A DNA stretch of 64,000 nt, taken from NCBI GenBank assembly GCA_002393735.1, contig DGTK01000009.1, positions 10,290 to 74,289 on the forward strand. Direction: 5' to 3'. The position numbers and the translations under genes are program-made. The notes below the pieces were generated by a model. That model was not told where the DNA came from. It saw nothing but the letters and a program-made list of their open reading frames with translations, and searched no databases. Within the stretch, counting starts at the first letter, position 1, and each line of letters starts with the position of its first letter. This DNA comes from Lachnospiraceae bacterium UBA4338. GTDB taxonomy: Bacteria > Bacillota > Clostridia > Lachnospirales > Lachnospiraceae. Shown here piece after piece: positions 1-8,358 of the stretch.

Positions 1-314
1 TGAATCTTTACCAAATAAATATTGGAGCTCTTGTATCTCTCAACTACTCTTACAAAGCACTGGAATAAGCCTTTTGTGCAGAAGAATCTTACATCATATT
101 CTCCGTCAACCGGAAGAAGCACCAGTTTAGCCTGTTCCATAGGCATAAGAATTTCAAGAGTCTCATCATCAATAATATCAAGCACCTTGGATTCGTACTT
201 TTTCTTTTTATAAGTACCGTCATCCATGCGCACCCTCTCAACGGATTCAAGTTCTATCTTGGATCCAGGTGTTACATATTTACTTAAAGTTAGTCCTTTG
301 TCTGTACTTTTCAT
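1..314 (-). CDS. ycgR: YcgR-type flagellar brake protein, 5' part only
   Basis: First 104 codons of a gene that leaves the window at the left edge. The start ATG (314-312) overlaps the TGA stop of flhG in an ATGA arrangement, so the two are translationally coupled. The translation has the small beta-rich YcgR N-terminal domain pattern (V-T-P-G-S-K-I-E-L near residue 15, then an E-S-K-V-L-D-I-I-D-D-E stretch and R-F-F-C-T-K-G-L-F-Q-C near 75). In the known family this domain precedes a PilZ domain that binds cyclic di-GMP and slows the flagellar motor. The PilZ RxxxR motif would lie beyond the edge and cannot be checked. Position right after flhG matches the fla/che order of Clostridia and Bacillus. 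Confidence 0.75.
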   Translation of the reverse strand, partial: MKSTDKGLTLSKYVTPGSKIELESVERVRMDDGTYKKKKYESKVLDIIDDETLEILMPMEQAKLVLLPVDGEYDVRFFCTKGLFQCFVRVVERYKSSNIYLVKI

Positions 315-1189
315 TGATATTTTTTACCAGCTACAATATGTGAAAAGAATGCAGCCATACCCCTCTTTTTAAGTTTTTGATTCATTTCCTTATTCATTAA
401 AACATTAGCTATTCTTTCATAACTCTGAGCAGATTTAGCCTTTGGATTGGCTATGGAAATAGGTATCTGCTGTTTTACATTATCAGATAATTCCTTATCC
501 CTTGGAACGCTTCCAAGATACTCAAGAGGAATCTTAAGATATGTCTGAACAACTCTGTTTAATTTACTAAATAATACCCTTCCTTCTTCTTCTGAATCCA
601 CCACGTTGGTAATAACCTTAATAAGTGTACTTTCAGTAGAAAATCTGGAATGAAGACTTAATGCTTTAAGCAGTGAATACGAATCAGTAATTGATGCAGG
701 ATCCGTGGTCATAACCACCAAAACTTCTCCACTTGCTGCTAAGAATTCCTTAACATCATCATGTATTCCTGCCGCGGTATCAATAATAATTATATCTGCC
801 ATTGCATCAAGTTCTGCAAGATTCTGAATGATATATTCAAGATATTCACGGCTTAAGTTACTCATACCCGTAATACCTGAGCCACCGGATACAAAACCTA
901 TTCCTTCAGGTCCCCAGGTAATAATATCTCTCATATGCATACCCTTATATAACAAATCATATAAGGTATAGTGCGGAATTGCACCAAACATTACCTCAAT
1001 ATTTGCCATACCCAAATCGGCATCCAAAATGATTACTCTTTGTCCCATTCTTTGTAACTGAATGGCAAGATTAATTGCTGTATTGGATTTACCAACACCA
1101 CCCTTACCGCCTGTTACGGCAATAACTCTTGATACCGGACGGGTCTGCTGTGCTTTTATTATATTTCTAAGTTGTTGAGCCTGATCCAT
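311..1189 (-). CDS. flhG: FlhG (MinD/ParA-like ATPase, flagellar number regulator)
   Basis: 292 residues, normal length. A deviant Walker A box (K-G-G-V-G-K-S-N, residues 29-36) with the signature first lysine marks the MinD/ParA family, followed by D-A-D-L-G-M-A-N and a D-T-A-A-G Walker B-like segment. The N-terminus carries D-Q-A-Q-Q-L-R (2-8), the DQAxxLR motif known in FlhG to stimulate the FlhF GTPase, which makes FlhG rather than a septum MinD the firm call. It lies 9 bp downstream of flhF, and its stop overlaps the ycgR start. The pair sets the number and site of flagella at the membrane. Confidence 0.95.
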   Translation of the reverse strand: MDQAQQLRNIIKAQQTRPVSRVIAVTGGKGGVGKSNTAINLAIQLQRMGQRVIILDADLGMANIEVMFGAIPHYTLYDLLYKGMHMRDIITWGPEGIGFVSGGSGITGMSNLSREYLEYIIQNLAELDAMADIIIIDTAAGIHDDVKEFLAASGEVLVVMTTDPASITDSYSLLKALSLHSRFSTESTLIKVITNVVDSEEEGRVLFSKLNRVVQTYLKIPLEYLGSVPRDKELSDNVKQQIPISIANPKAKSAQSYERIANVLMNKEMNQKLKKRGMAAFFSHIVAGKKYQ

Positions 1190-1198
1190 ATTCCCTCC

Positions 1199-2464
1199 TT
1201 ATCTTCCACCTAACAGTTTCTTAACGATGGACTGTGGATTGAATACTTCAATGTCGTCAGGCACATTCTGTCCTGTAGTTACATAACCTATAGGAGCAAG
1301 TGTATGCATCCTTATATTTAATATATTACCATAAGATGATGTTTCATCCAACTTGGTAAATATAATTTTATAATCAAATACTTCTTTGTAGCAGTCAACA
1401 ACACTTAAAAGGTCTGTATATTTGGTAGTTGCAGACAATACAAGGAATACTTCTATTTCTGTTTTTTCTTTTACAAAATTGATATATTCAGCCATTGTAT
1501 CTCTCTGCTCTTCATTCTTATGAGAATGTCCTGCAGTATCAACAAGTACATAATCAAAATCCTGGAAATTGGTTAATGCCTGATTCAGATCATCCATATT
1601 ATAAATAATAACAAATGGAACCTGAAGAATATTAGCATATGTATGAAGTTGTTCTGCAGCTGCAATTCTGTATGTATCTGCAGTTATAAAAGCCACTTTC
1701 TTCTTTTCTTCAAGGCGCATTTTGGATGCAATTTTGGCAATTGTGGTAGTCTTTCCAACACCGGTTGTACCAACAAAGAAAATATACTTAGGTCCTTTTT
1801 CAGCCGGTTTAATAGGCTCAGGATTGCCAAATTTAAGAATCATTCTCTGATAGATATGAGAAACAATATATTCCATTGGCATTTCTTCGCCGCCGTATTT
1901 CTGAGTCTCACCAATAATCTGCTCTACAAAGGAAGATTTAACCTCATTGTCTTCAAGGCTTTCTGCAATAACTCCATAAACCTTGTCACTGTCATCCACG
2001 CCTTCTGTTGACATGATATTATTATTAATGGCCTTGGTATCCTCTTCCATTACCTTCTTGGCTGATTTATAAGGCGCAGGAGCAGGTGCCGGATTAGGAG
2101 CCACATCTTTAGTTTCATTAACAGGTGTTGCTGACCCATTCTCATTATTTCTCTCCTGTTTATTAACAACCTCAGCAACCTGTGATATTGTCTTTAAATC
2201 AATATCATCCCTGGCATAATAATCAACTCTGCTACTGCTTTCGCCAATTTGAACAGGCGGCATTGGCTGTGGCTTCTTGTCAATACCGCTCTGCTGTTCT
2301 TCTAAAGCAACGGTAATTTCGACAAAAGGTGCCTTAAAAAGTTTAAGTATGCCTTTTTGCTTTACTGTTCTGGAATTCATCAGTACAACATCTGCACCAA
2401 GTTCCTTCTTGGCAATATTCATTGCTTCATCTTCAGTTTTTGCACTATACTTCTTAATTATCAT
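1199..2464 (-). CDS. flhF: FlhF (SRP-family GTPase for flagellar placement)
   Basis: 421 residues. An N-terminal B domain (about 1-55) is followed by a low-complexity linker with a P-A-P-A-P-A-P run near 123-131, then an NG GTPase core with G-T-T-G-V-G-K-T (232-239), a D-T-A-G-H box and T-K-L-D specificity motif. It shares the GTPase fold of Ffh and FtsY, but the flagellar context and B domain distinguish it. The start ATG overlaps the flhA stop by one base (TAATG). Family knowledge: FlhF targets early flagellar components to the membrane and is stimulated by FlhG, encoded next door. Confidence 0.95.
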   Translation of the reverse strand: MIIKKYSAKTEDEAMNIAKKELGADVVLMNSRTVKQKGILKLFKAPFVEITVALEEQQSGIDKKPQPMPPVQIGESSSRVDYYARDDIDLKTISQVAEVVNKQERNNENGSATPVNETKDVAPNPAPAPAPYKSAKKVMEEDTKAINNNIMSTEGVDDSDKVYGVIAESLEDNEVKSSFVEQIIGETQKYGGEEMPMEYIVSHIYQRMILKFGNPEPIKPAEKGPKYIFFVGTTGVGKTTTIAKIASKMRLEEKKKVAFITADTYRIAAAEQLHTYANILQVPFVIIYNMDDLNQALTNFQDFDYVLVDTAGHSHKNEEQRDTMAEYINFVKEKTEIEVFLVLSATTKYTDLLSVVDCYKEVFDYKIIFTKLDETSSYGNILNIRMHTLAPIGYVTTGQNVPDDIEVFNPQSIVKKLLGGR

Positions 2465-4503
2465 TACGCGCTCACCATCCCAACAGACTGAAGTTCAATA
2501 TTTGAATCAATCTCGTTATAAGATATTACAATTAAATCCTTAAAATAATCTTCGCTTAGTTTCTTAAAATACATTCTAACAATAGGTGATGTCAGAATAA
2601 TCGGGCTTCTTCCAATTCTCTCTAATTTCTCAACCTCTGTCTCAGTATTCTTCATAATGGTTTTGACTTTTTCCGGATCGAGATTAATATATGCTCCCTG
2701 CTCTGTCTGCTTAACGGAAGACATTATATCCTGTTCTACCTTCGGATCAAGTGTTACCACACTAACTGTTTCATTGCTTGGAAAATACTTGCTGGATATT
2801 GCCCTTTTAAGCGACTGTCTTACATATTCCGTAAGAATATCCGTATCCCTTGTTACAGTGGCATGATCTGCCAGTGTTTCAAATATGGTCAAAAGGTCTC
2901 TTATTGAGATACCCTCTCTTAACAGATTCTGAAGAACTTTCTGTATCTCACCAAGACTAAGAAGCTTAGGTGTAAGTTCATCAATAAGTGCAGGATTTGA
3001 TTCCCTTAAATTATCAATAAGTTTCTGAACATCCTGTCTTGTAAGAAGTTCTGCCAGATGATGTCTTATTATCTCTGTTAAATGAGTTGCAATGATTGAA
3101 GGCGGGTCAACAACCGTATAACCTGCAGCCTCTGCCCTTTCTCTCTGTCCTTCTGTAATCCATATGGCCGGCAGATGGAAAGATGGTTCAAAAGTAGGTA
3201 TACCGGTTACCTCTTCAGTAACATATCCCGGATTCATTGCCATATAATGGTCAAAAAGAATCTCGCCCTCAGAAACCTGTATTCCTTTAATCTTTATAAT
3301 ATACTGATTCGGATTAAGCTGAATATTATCTCTTAATCTGATTATAGGCACTACTGTACCAAGTTCCAATGCTATCTGTCTACGTATCATTACAACACGG
3401 TCAAGAAGGTCACCACCCTGGTTTACATCTGCAAGGGGAATAATACCATATCCAAATTCCAGTTCGATGGGGTCCACCTGCAAAAGCGAATTGACATTCT
3501 CAGGCTGCCGCATCTGTTCGGTTGCAGCCTCATCAGTATCAACCTCTGTTGAAACCTTCTCAGTATCAAGAGAATTGGCTACTATTCGGCCTACAATAAT
3601 AAACAAAGCACCAAAGCCCACAAACAAAAGAATATTAAGAGGTGTCAGTATACCAAGCGCCATAACAGTGGCACCAACCAAGTACAATACCTTTGGTACA
3701 CCGAATAACTGCTTAACAAGTACTTCACCAAAGTCAGCATCCTTAGAGCCCTTGGTTACCAGGATACCTGTTGCCAGCGAAATAAGCAGGGATGGAATCT
3801 GTGATACAAGACCATCACCGATTGTAAGTATTACATACTTATTAAGAGCTTCCATAATAGCCAGGTTCTCATTAATCATGCCCATGGCTATACCGCCGAC
3901 TACGTTAACACCGGTAATGATAAGACCGGCTGTGGCATCTCCCTTTACGTACTTAACGGCACCATCCATGGAACCGAAGAAAGATGCTTCACTTTGTATT
4001 TTCTCACGTCTGATTTTGGCTTCTTCATCTGTAATTGCACCGGTATTAAGATCGGCATCAATCGCCATCTGCTTACCGGGCATGGCATCGAGTGTAAATC
4101 TTGCAGTTACTTCTGCAACTCTTTCAGAACCTTTGTTGATAACAACAAACTGAATAATTACAAGGATTATGAAAATAATTACACCAACAACCAGATTACC
4201 GCTACCTACAAATGAACCGAAGGTCTGAACCACGTTTCCCGGATTACCCGTTGTAAGAATCAGTCTTGTTGATGAAACGTTAAGTGCAATTCTGAATATG
4301 GTTGTAAAAAGAAGTACCGTCGGGAAAAATGACATATCCAGAACTTCTTTTGCAAACATACAGCCAAAAAGAATAATAAAGGCAATTGATATATTAAGTG
4401 CAAGACCAACGTCCAAAAGCCAGTTAGGAATAGGAACAATAAGCATTACGACAGCTGCAAGCAGATACAGGGCAACGCCTATATCAGATCTTTTCATCTT
4501 CAT
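2464..4503 (-). CDS. flhA: FlhA (flagellar type III export gate protein)
   Basis: 679 residues, typical length. The N-terminal half (about residues 8-320) has a series of hydrophobic segments, with the conserved cytoplasmic loop containing V-A-R/E-V-T-A-R-F-T-L-D-A-M-P-G-K-Q and D-A-D-L-N-T-G. The C-terminal half is soluble and would form the nonameric ring that binds chaperone-substrate complexes. AGGAGG sits 7 bases before the ATG. It follows flhB after a 31-bp gap and precedes flhF with a one-base overlap, so it belongs to the export-gate block fliO-P-Q-R-flhB-flhA. Confidence 0.97.
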   Translation of the reverse strand: MKMKRSDIGVALYLLAAVVMLIVPIPNWLLDVGLALNISIAFIILFGCMFAKEVLDMSFFPTVLLFTTIFRIALNVSSTRLILTTGNPGNVVQTFGSFVGSGNLVVGVIIFIILVIIQFVVINKGSERVAEVTARFTLDAMPGKQMAIDADLNTGAITDEEAKIRREKIQSEASFFGSMDGAVKYVKGDATAGLIITGVNVVGGIAMGMINENLAIMEALNKYVILTIGDGLVSQIPSLLISLATGILVTKGSKDADFGEVLVKQLFGVPKVLYLVGATVMALGILTPLNILLFVGFGALFIIVGRIVANSLDTEKVSTEVDTDEAATEQMRQPENVNSLLQVDPIELEFGYGIIPLADVNQGGDLLDRVVMIRRQIALELGTVVPIIRLRDNIQLNPNQYIIKIKGIQVSEGEILFDHYMAMNPGYVTEEVTGIPTFEPSFHLPAIWITEGQRERAEAAGYTVVDPPSIIATHLTEIIRHHLAELLTRQDVQKLIDNLRESNPALIDELTPKLLSLGEIQKVLQNLLREGISIRDLLTIFETLADHATVTRDTDILTEYVRQSLKRAISSKYFPSNETVSVVTLDPKVEQDIMSSVKQTEQGAYINLDPEKVKTIMKNTETEVEKLERIGRSPIILTSPIVRMYFKKLSEDYFKDLIVISYNEIDSNIELQSVGMVSA

Positions 4504-4534
4504 GCTTTTTCCTCCTTTCCCTTACAAAATAAAT

Positions 4535-5647
4535 TTATACTTTGCCTTTGACTTTATAAACATATGCAATAATGTCAGCAACCGCCTTGTATAACTCCGG
4601 TGGAATAACCTCTTCCAACTCCACATTGTGATAAAGCATTCTGGCAAGAGGCTTATTCTCAACTATCTCTATATGATTTTCCTTCGCAATCTCTTTAATC
4701 TTCTGAGCCAGATGATCAGCACCCTTCGCCACAACATAAGGCGCATCATACTTATCAGGGTCATACTTAAGCGCTACCGCAAAATGCGTAGGGTTTGTAA
4801 TAACCACATCCGCCTTTGGAAGTTCCTGCATCATACGTCTTTGGGACGCCTGCATCATCCTCTGCCTGATTTTACCCTTAATCTGCGGATCACCTTCGGA
4901 ATTCTTGTACTCATCCTTGACTTCCTGCTTGGTCATCTTCATATCATCATTGAATTTCCATCTCTGATAAAAAAGATCAGCAAAGGCAATAATCAGATAA
5001 AACATGGAGATTTTAATACCCAGATTAAAAACCTCCGTCCCCAGCAGTTCCACAGTCTGTTCAACCGGCATATCAAAAATATAAAAAATATTCGGCCACA
5101 GATTCTTAACGCTGGAATAAACTATATAAAATATCATAAGTATTTTCACTATCGCCTTAAGAAGCTCAATAAGTGCATTTAGCGAAAAGAATTTCTTAAA
5201 ACCCGTTAAAGGATTTAATTTATTAAATTTAGGCTGCAGCGGCTTGGCCGTCGGCTTCCACTTGACCTGCACAACCTCACAAACAATACCCACAACAAGG
5301 GCAAGCAGCGCAAACGGAGCAATCATCAGGAGCATCTGAAGCATTATCTGCCTGATAATGTCCATTATCTCCCAGCTTAAATCCCCGGAACTTGCGGAAA
5401 TATGCGTTATATCTGGAATTTTGGCAAATACAGCCTTAAAAACGTTGATAAAATCCCCGCCTAGATGTCCTACCCAAATCTTCAGAAGCACAAACATCGC
5501 AAGAAGGCTGAATCCTAAGTTAATCTCCTTACTTTTGGCAACCTGTCCTTCTTTTCTGGCGTCATCTAACTTTTTGGCAGTAGGCTGTTCAGTTTTCTCT
5601 CCGCCCGGACCATCCTTGGCGAATAACTGAAGATTATATTCCAGCAT
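4535..5647 (-). CDS. flhB: FlhB (export gate, substrate-specificity switch)
   Basis: 370 residues. The N-terminal tail carries E-K-T-E-Q-P-T-A-K-K, typical of FlhB/YscU. Hydrophobic segments span about 43-62, 100-125, 160-192 and 205-228. The cytoplasmic domain holds the autocleavage motif N-P-T-H at 285-288. Family knowledge: cleavage between N and P allows the export apparatus to change from rod/hook to filament substrates in concert with FliK. FlhB is a separate gene here, unlike the fliR-flhB fusion of several Clostridium species. It overlaps the fliR 3' end by 14 bp. A second, C-terminal-only paralogue lies at 36655-36954. Confidence 0.97.
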   Translation of the reverse strand: MLEYNLQLFAKDGPGGEKTEQPTAKKLDDARKEGQVAKSKEINLGFSLLAMFVLLKIWVGHLGGDFINVFKAVFAKIPDITHISASSGDLSWEIMDIIRQIMLQMLLMIAPFALLALVVGIVCEVVQVKWKPTAKPLQPKFNKLNPLTGFKKFFSLNALIELLKAIVKILMIFYIVYSSVKNLWPNIFYIFDMPVEQTVELLGTEVFNLGIKISMFYLIIAFADLFYQRWKFNDDMKMTKQEVKDEYKNSEGDPQIKGKIRQRMMQASQRRMMQELPKADVVITNPTHFAVALKYDPDKYDAPYVVAKGADHLAQKIKEIAKENHIEIVENKPLARMLYHNVELEEVIPPELYKAVADIIAYVYKVKGKV

Positions 5648-6428
5648 TCATTAAGCCCTCAACCATTCTGACTATCATCTGTCTCATATGTGTATATATA
5701 AGATCAGATATTCTTGGCAACATAGCTACACTAAAGAATAAAACCGCCATACCTGTAAGTACCTTAAGCTGAATACCTACAGCAAACATATTCATCTGCG
5801 GCGCAACCTTGGCAAGTATACCAAGTACCGCATTAAGCAGCATTATGGTGCAGAATACCGGCAGACAGATTCGAAGACCTATCAGCATATATTCGCCCAT
5901 AAATACTATAAAAGAATCCAGAATCTTATCATAATTTATGACTACATCACCCACAGGAATAAGTGTAAATGTTTCAGCCAGTGCTGATATAAGATACTGA
6001 TACATACCGCTTATTATCATAATAAGCATAACCATGTATCTGTAATAAACTCCGGTGATTGTAGCATTCTCTCTTGAAGTCGGATCCATGACATTCGCCA
6101 TACCAAGACCCATTTCCACGTCAACCAGTCTTCCTGCAAAAAGCACCACCGTGGTACAGATATTTGCACCGAGACCTATCAGAAGTCCCGCCGCCGCCTC
6201 TTTTAAAATAATGGTGGTTAAATCAATAATAGTTTCCACCATCAGTACTTCGTGAGGAGCTGTTGCATAATAAAGCAGTATTGCTATAAAAACGGAGGTA
6301 CCAATTTTAACCCTGCCGGGTATGGTATTCTCGCCCCAGAAAGGCGCTGCAAATACAAAGCAGCTGACTCTCACCAGTATAAGCAGGAAATATTCTAATT
6401 CCTGAATAGAAAAAGAATAATCTATCAT
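5634..6428 (-). CDS. fliR: FliR (export gate membrane protein)
   Basis: 264 residues, almost all hydrophobic helices. The FliR pattern is clear: an N-terminal L-V-R-V-S-C-F-V-F-A-A-P-F-W-G segment, then G-L-L-I-G-L-G-A, and the central V-D-x-x-M-G-L-G-M-A-N-x-x-D-P motif. With FliP and FliQ it forms the helical export gate inside the basal body. The gene starts 3 bp after fliQ and its end overlaps flhB by 14 bp, which suggests coupled translation. Confidence 0.95.
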   Translation of the reverse strand: MIDYSFSIQELEYFLLILVRVSCFVFAAPFWGENTIPGRVKIGTSVFIAILLYYATAPHEVLMVETIIDLTTIILKEAAAGLLIGLGANICTTVVLFAGRLVDVEMGLGMANVMDPTSRENATITGVYYRYMVMLIMIISGMYQYLISALAETFTLIPVGDVVINYDKILDSFIVFMGEYMLIGLRICLPVFCTIMLLNAVLGILAKVAPQMNMFAVGIQLKVLTGMAVLFFSVAMLPRISDLIYTHMRQMIVRMVEGLMNAGI

Positions 6429-6431
6429 AGG

Positions 6432-6704
6432 CTATCCTACATACATACTCATATTAGACCAGAGATTGGTCATAAAATTAACCATCATATCCAGCATCCA
6501 GTGTCCCAGAATCATAATGGCAAGGAATATGCCAAGAATCTTTGGAACAAAGGTTAAAGTCTGCTCCTGAATGGATGTGACTGTTTGAAATACACTGACC
6601 AGTAAGCCAATGATCAGTGATACCAAAAGACAAGGAGCACCTGTGATTATTATGGTATATAACGCTTCTCTTGCAATGCTGATTACGTCATCAACTGTTA
6701 TCAT
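6432..6704 (-). CDS. fliQ: FliQ (export gate membrane protein)
   Basis: 90 residues with two hydrophobic helices (about 15-40 and 52-75) separated by the conserved S-V-F-Q-T-V-T-S-I-Q-E-Q-T-L-T-F-V-P-K segment that defines FliQ/SpaQ/YscS. Length is standard. A strong AAGGAGGG ribosome-binding site precedes the ATG. It lies between fliP (46-bp gap) and fliR (3-bp gap). Confidence 0.95.
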   Translation of the reverse strand: MITVDDVISIAREALYTIIITGAPCLLVSLIIGLLVSVFQTVTSIQEQTLTFVPKILGIFLAIMILGHWMLDMMVNFMTNLWSNMSMYVG

Positions 6705-6750
6705 ATAATCATCCCTCCTTATCTTTATTTTGACTATCTATAATTTGTTA

Positions 6751-7614
6751 CTAATAAAATGATTTGACCAGATTAACAATTACCAGATTCCATCCGTCTG
6801 CCAGTACAAATAATAAAATCTTAAATGGCATGGATATGGTGGTCGGTGGCAGCATCATCATACCCATACTCATAAGTACGCTGGCAACAACCATATCAAT
6901 AACAACAAAAGGAATATAGATTAAGAATCCGATAATAAATGATGTTCTAAGTTCACTCAGCATAAAGCTTGGAATCAGAACTGTTGTTGGAACTCCCTCA
7001 GGCGTACCATCCCATTCAAGTCCTGCTATCTGCATGAAAACATTAACATCCTTACTCTGAGTCTGACCATACATAAATTCCCTGAAAGGTTCCATGGCTT
7101 TTTCCATGGCTTCTTCCTGAGTTATCTCACCTGCATCAAAAGGTTTAATAGCCTCATTTGTAACTCTTAAGAATACCGGAGACATAATAAAGATAGTCAG
7201 GAATATGGTGAGTCCAATTAATACCTGGTTAGGTGGCGATGTCTGTGTACCTAAAGCCGACCTTGTAAAATGCATTACAATAATTATCCTTGTAAAACTT
7301 GTCAGCATGACAAGCATTGCCGGCAGGAATGATATAAGGGTAAGTATTAAAAGAATTCTTAATGCACCATTAAGTGACCCGTTGCCGTTTTCATAAGATA
7401 TGTTGAATGAACTGTTATCATCTCCCGTTGTATCAGGGAAAAGTGTATTGGTTACATCAATAAGTTCATCATCATCAAGAACATTTGCAGTAGTTTCATT
7501 ACTTGCAGCAACTACTGTAATCGGCTTAAATAAAGTCAATATGCCCACTATTATAAACAGTAGGCATAATAATCTTATTCCATATTTTTTACATAAAGCA
7601 TTAATCATAAGCAT
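6751..7614 (-). CDS. fliP: FliP (export gate core protein)
   Basis: 287 residues. An N-terminal hydrophobic segment (about 13-35) looks like a cleavable signal or anchor, followed by a D/E-rich stretch and the FliP core: I-S-F-L-P-A-M-L-V-M-L-T-S-F-T-R-I-I-I-V, then Q-T-S-P-P-N-Q-V-L-I-G-L, and a C-terminal hairpin with M-G-M-M-M-L-P-P. FliP is the pentameric core of the export gate. The ATG directly abuts the fliO stop (TAGATG), so translation is probably coupled. The first ATG is used here, although a second lies two codons in. Confidence 0.95.
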   Translation of the reverse strand: MLMINALCKKYGIRLLCLLFIIVGILTLFKPITVVAASNETTANVLDDDELIDVTNTLFPDTTGDDNSSFNISYENGNGSLNGALRILLILTLISFLPAMLVMLTSFTRIIIVMHFTRSALGTQTSPPNQVLIGLTIFLTIFIMSPVFLRVTNEAIKPFDAGEITQEEAMEKAMEPFREFMYGQTQSKDVNVFMQIAGLEWDGTPEGVPTTVLIPSFMLSELRTSFIIGFLIYIPFVVIDMVVASVLMSMGMMMLPPTTISMPFKILLFVLADGWNLVIVNLVKSFY

Positions 7615-7980
7615 CTATTTTTTCTTAAGTTTAGCTTTTTCCAAAATTTCTTTAAAATTCATATTCATCATCTGTCCGCTATTTTCACTGATAACAAGTT
7701 CATCCTCATTAACTTCTCCAATAAGCGAAATATTATCCTTGGCTACACCAACAAGAAAGCATTTCTCCCCCACTTTAACAATAGCCAAAAACTTATTATT
7801 ACTAATTCTGAAAGACTCAATTAACTGGATATTACCAGCCATCATCCTGCCTTTCTGATATCCGGCAACCCACTTGGTCGTGAAATATGTCAGACATAAA
7901 ACACCTACGAATATCAGCAAAACAGTGAAGAACTGAGCAACAGAATTTATTCCTGTAGAGGAATTAAGTGCTAATTGCAT
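7615..7980 (-). CDS. fliO: FliO-like flagellar biosynthesis protein
   Basis: 121 residues from the ATG at 7980. An in-frame TTG at 7992 is also open but sits too close to the GGAAGG motif. One transmembrane helix lies near residues 14-37, followed by a small soluble domain (G-R-M-M-A-G-N-I-Q-L-I-E-S-F-R-I-S-N-N-K-F-L-A region) typical of FliO/FliZ proteins, and a lysine-rich C-terminus. FliO assists assembly of the FliP ring. The position immediately before fliP and after cheY supports the call, which the weakly conserved sequence alone would not. Confidence 0.85.
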   Translation of the reverse strand: MQLALNSSTGINSVAQFFTVLLIFVGVLCLTYFTTKWVAGYQKGRMMAGNIQLIESFRISNNKFLAIVKVGEKCFLVGVAKDNISLIGEVNEDELVISENSGQMMNMNFKEILEKAKLKKK

Positions 7981-7981
7981 A

Positions 7982-8344
7982 TTAGCCAACAACCTTCCTT
8001 ACTGCTTCGAGAACACGATCTGCCTGGAATGGCTTTACAATGAAGTCCTTGGCACCAGACTGAATTGATTCAATAACCATAGCCTGCTGACCCATGGCAG
8101 AACACATAATAACCTGCGCTGTAGCATCATTAGCCTTAATCTCTTTAAGTGCCTGAATACCATCCATTTCCGGCATTGTGATATCCATAAGTACAAGATC
8201 CGGCTTAAGTTCATTATATTTCTCTACAGCTTTAACGCCATTTTCTGCCTCTCCCGCAACATTATAACCATTTTTGAAAAGGATATCTTTAATCATCATT
8301 CGCATAAAAGCAGCATCATCAACGATTAAAATATTTTTTCCCAT
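7982..8344 (-). CDS. cheY: CheY (chemotaxis response regulator)
   Basis: 120 residues, a single receiver domain without an output domain. The acidic pair D-D near residues 9-10, the phosphoacceptor in L-V-L-M-D-I-T-M-P-E-M-D-G, the conserved switch Ser/Thr region in V-I-M-C-S-A-M-G-Q-Q, and K in F-I-V-K-P-F are all present. Phospho-CheY binds the switch (FliM/FliY), and both switch genes lie just upstream in the same operon. FliY, its likely phosphatase, is encoded 14 bp away. Confidence 0.95.
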   Translation of the reverse strand: MGKNILIVDDAAFMRMMIKDILFKNGYNVAGEAENGVKAVEKYNELKPDLVLMDITMPEMDGIQALKEIKANDATAQVIMCSAMGQQAMVIESIQSGAKDFIVKPFQADRVLEAVRKVVG

Positions 8345-8358
8345 AATCTGTATCTCCT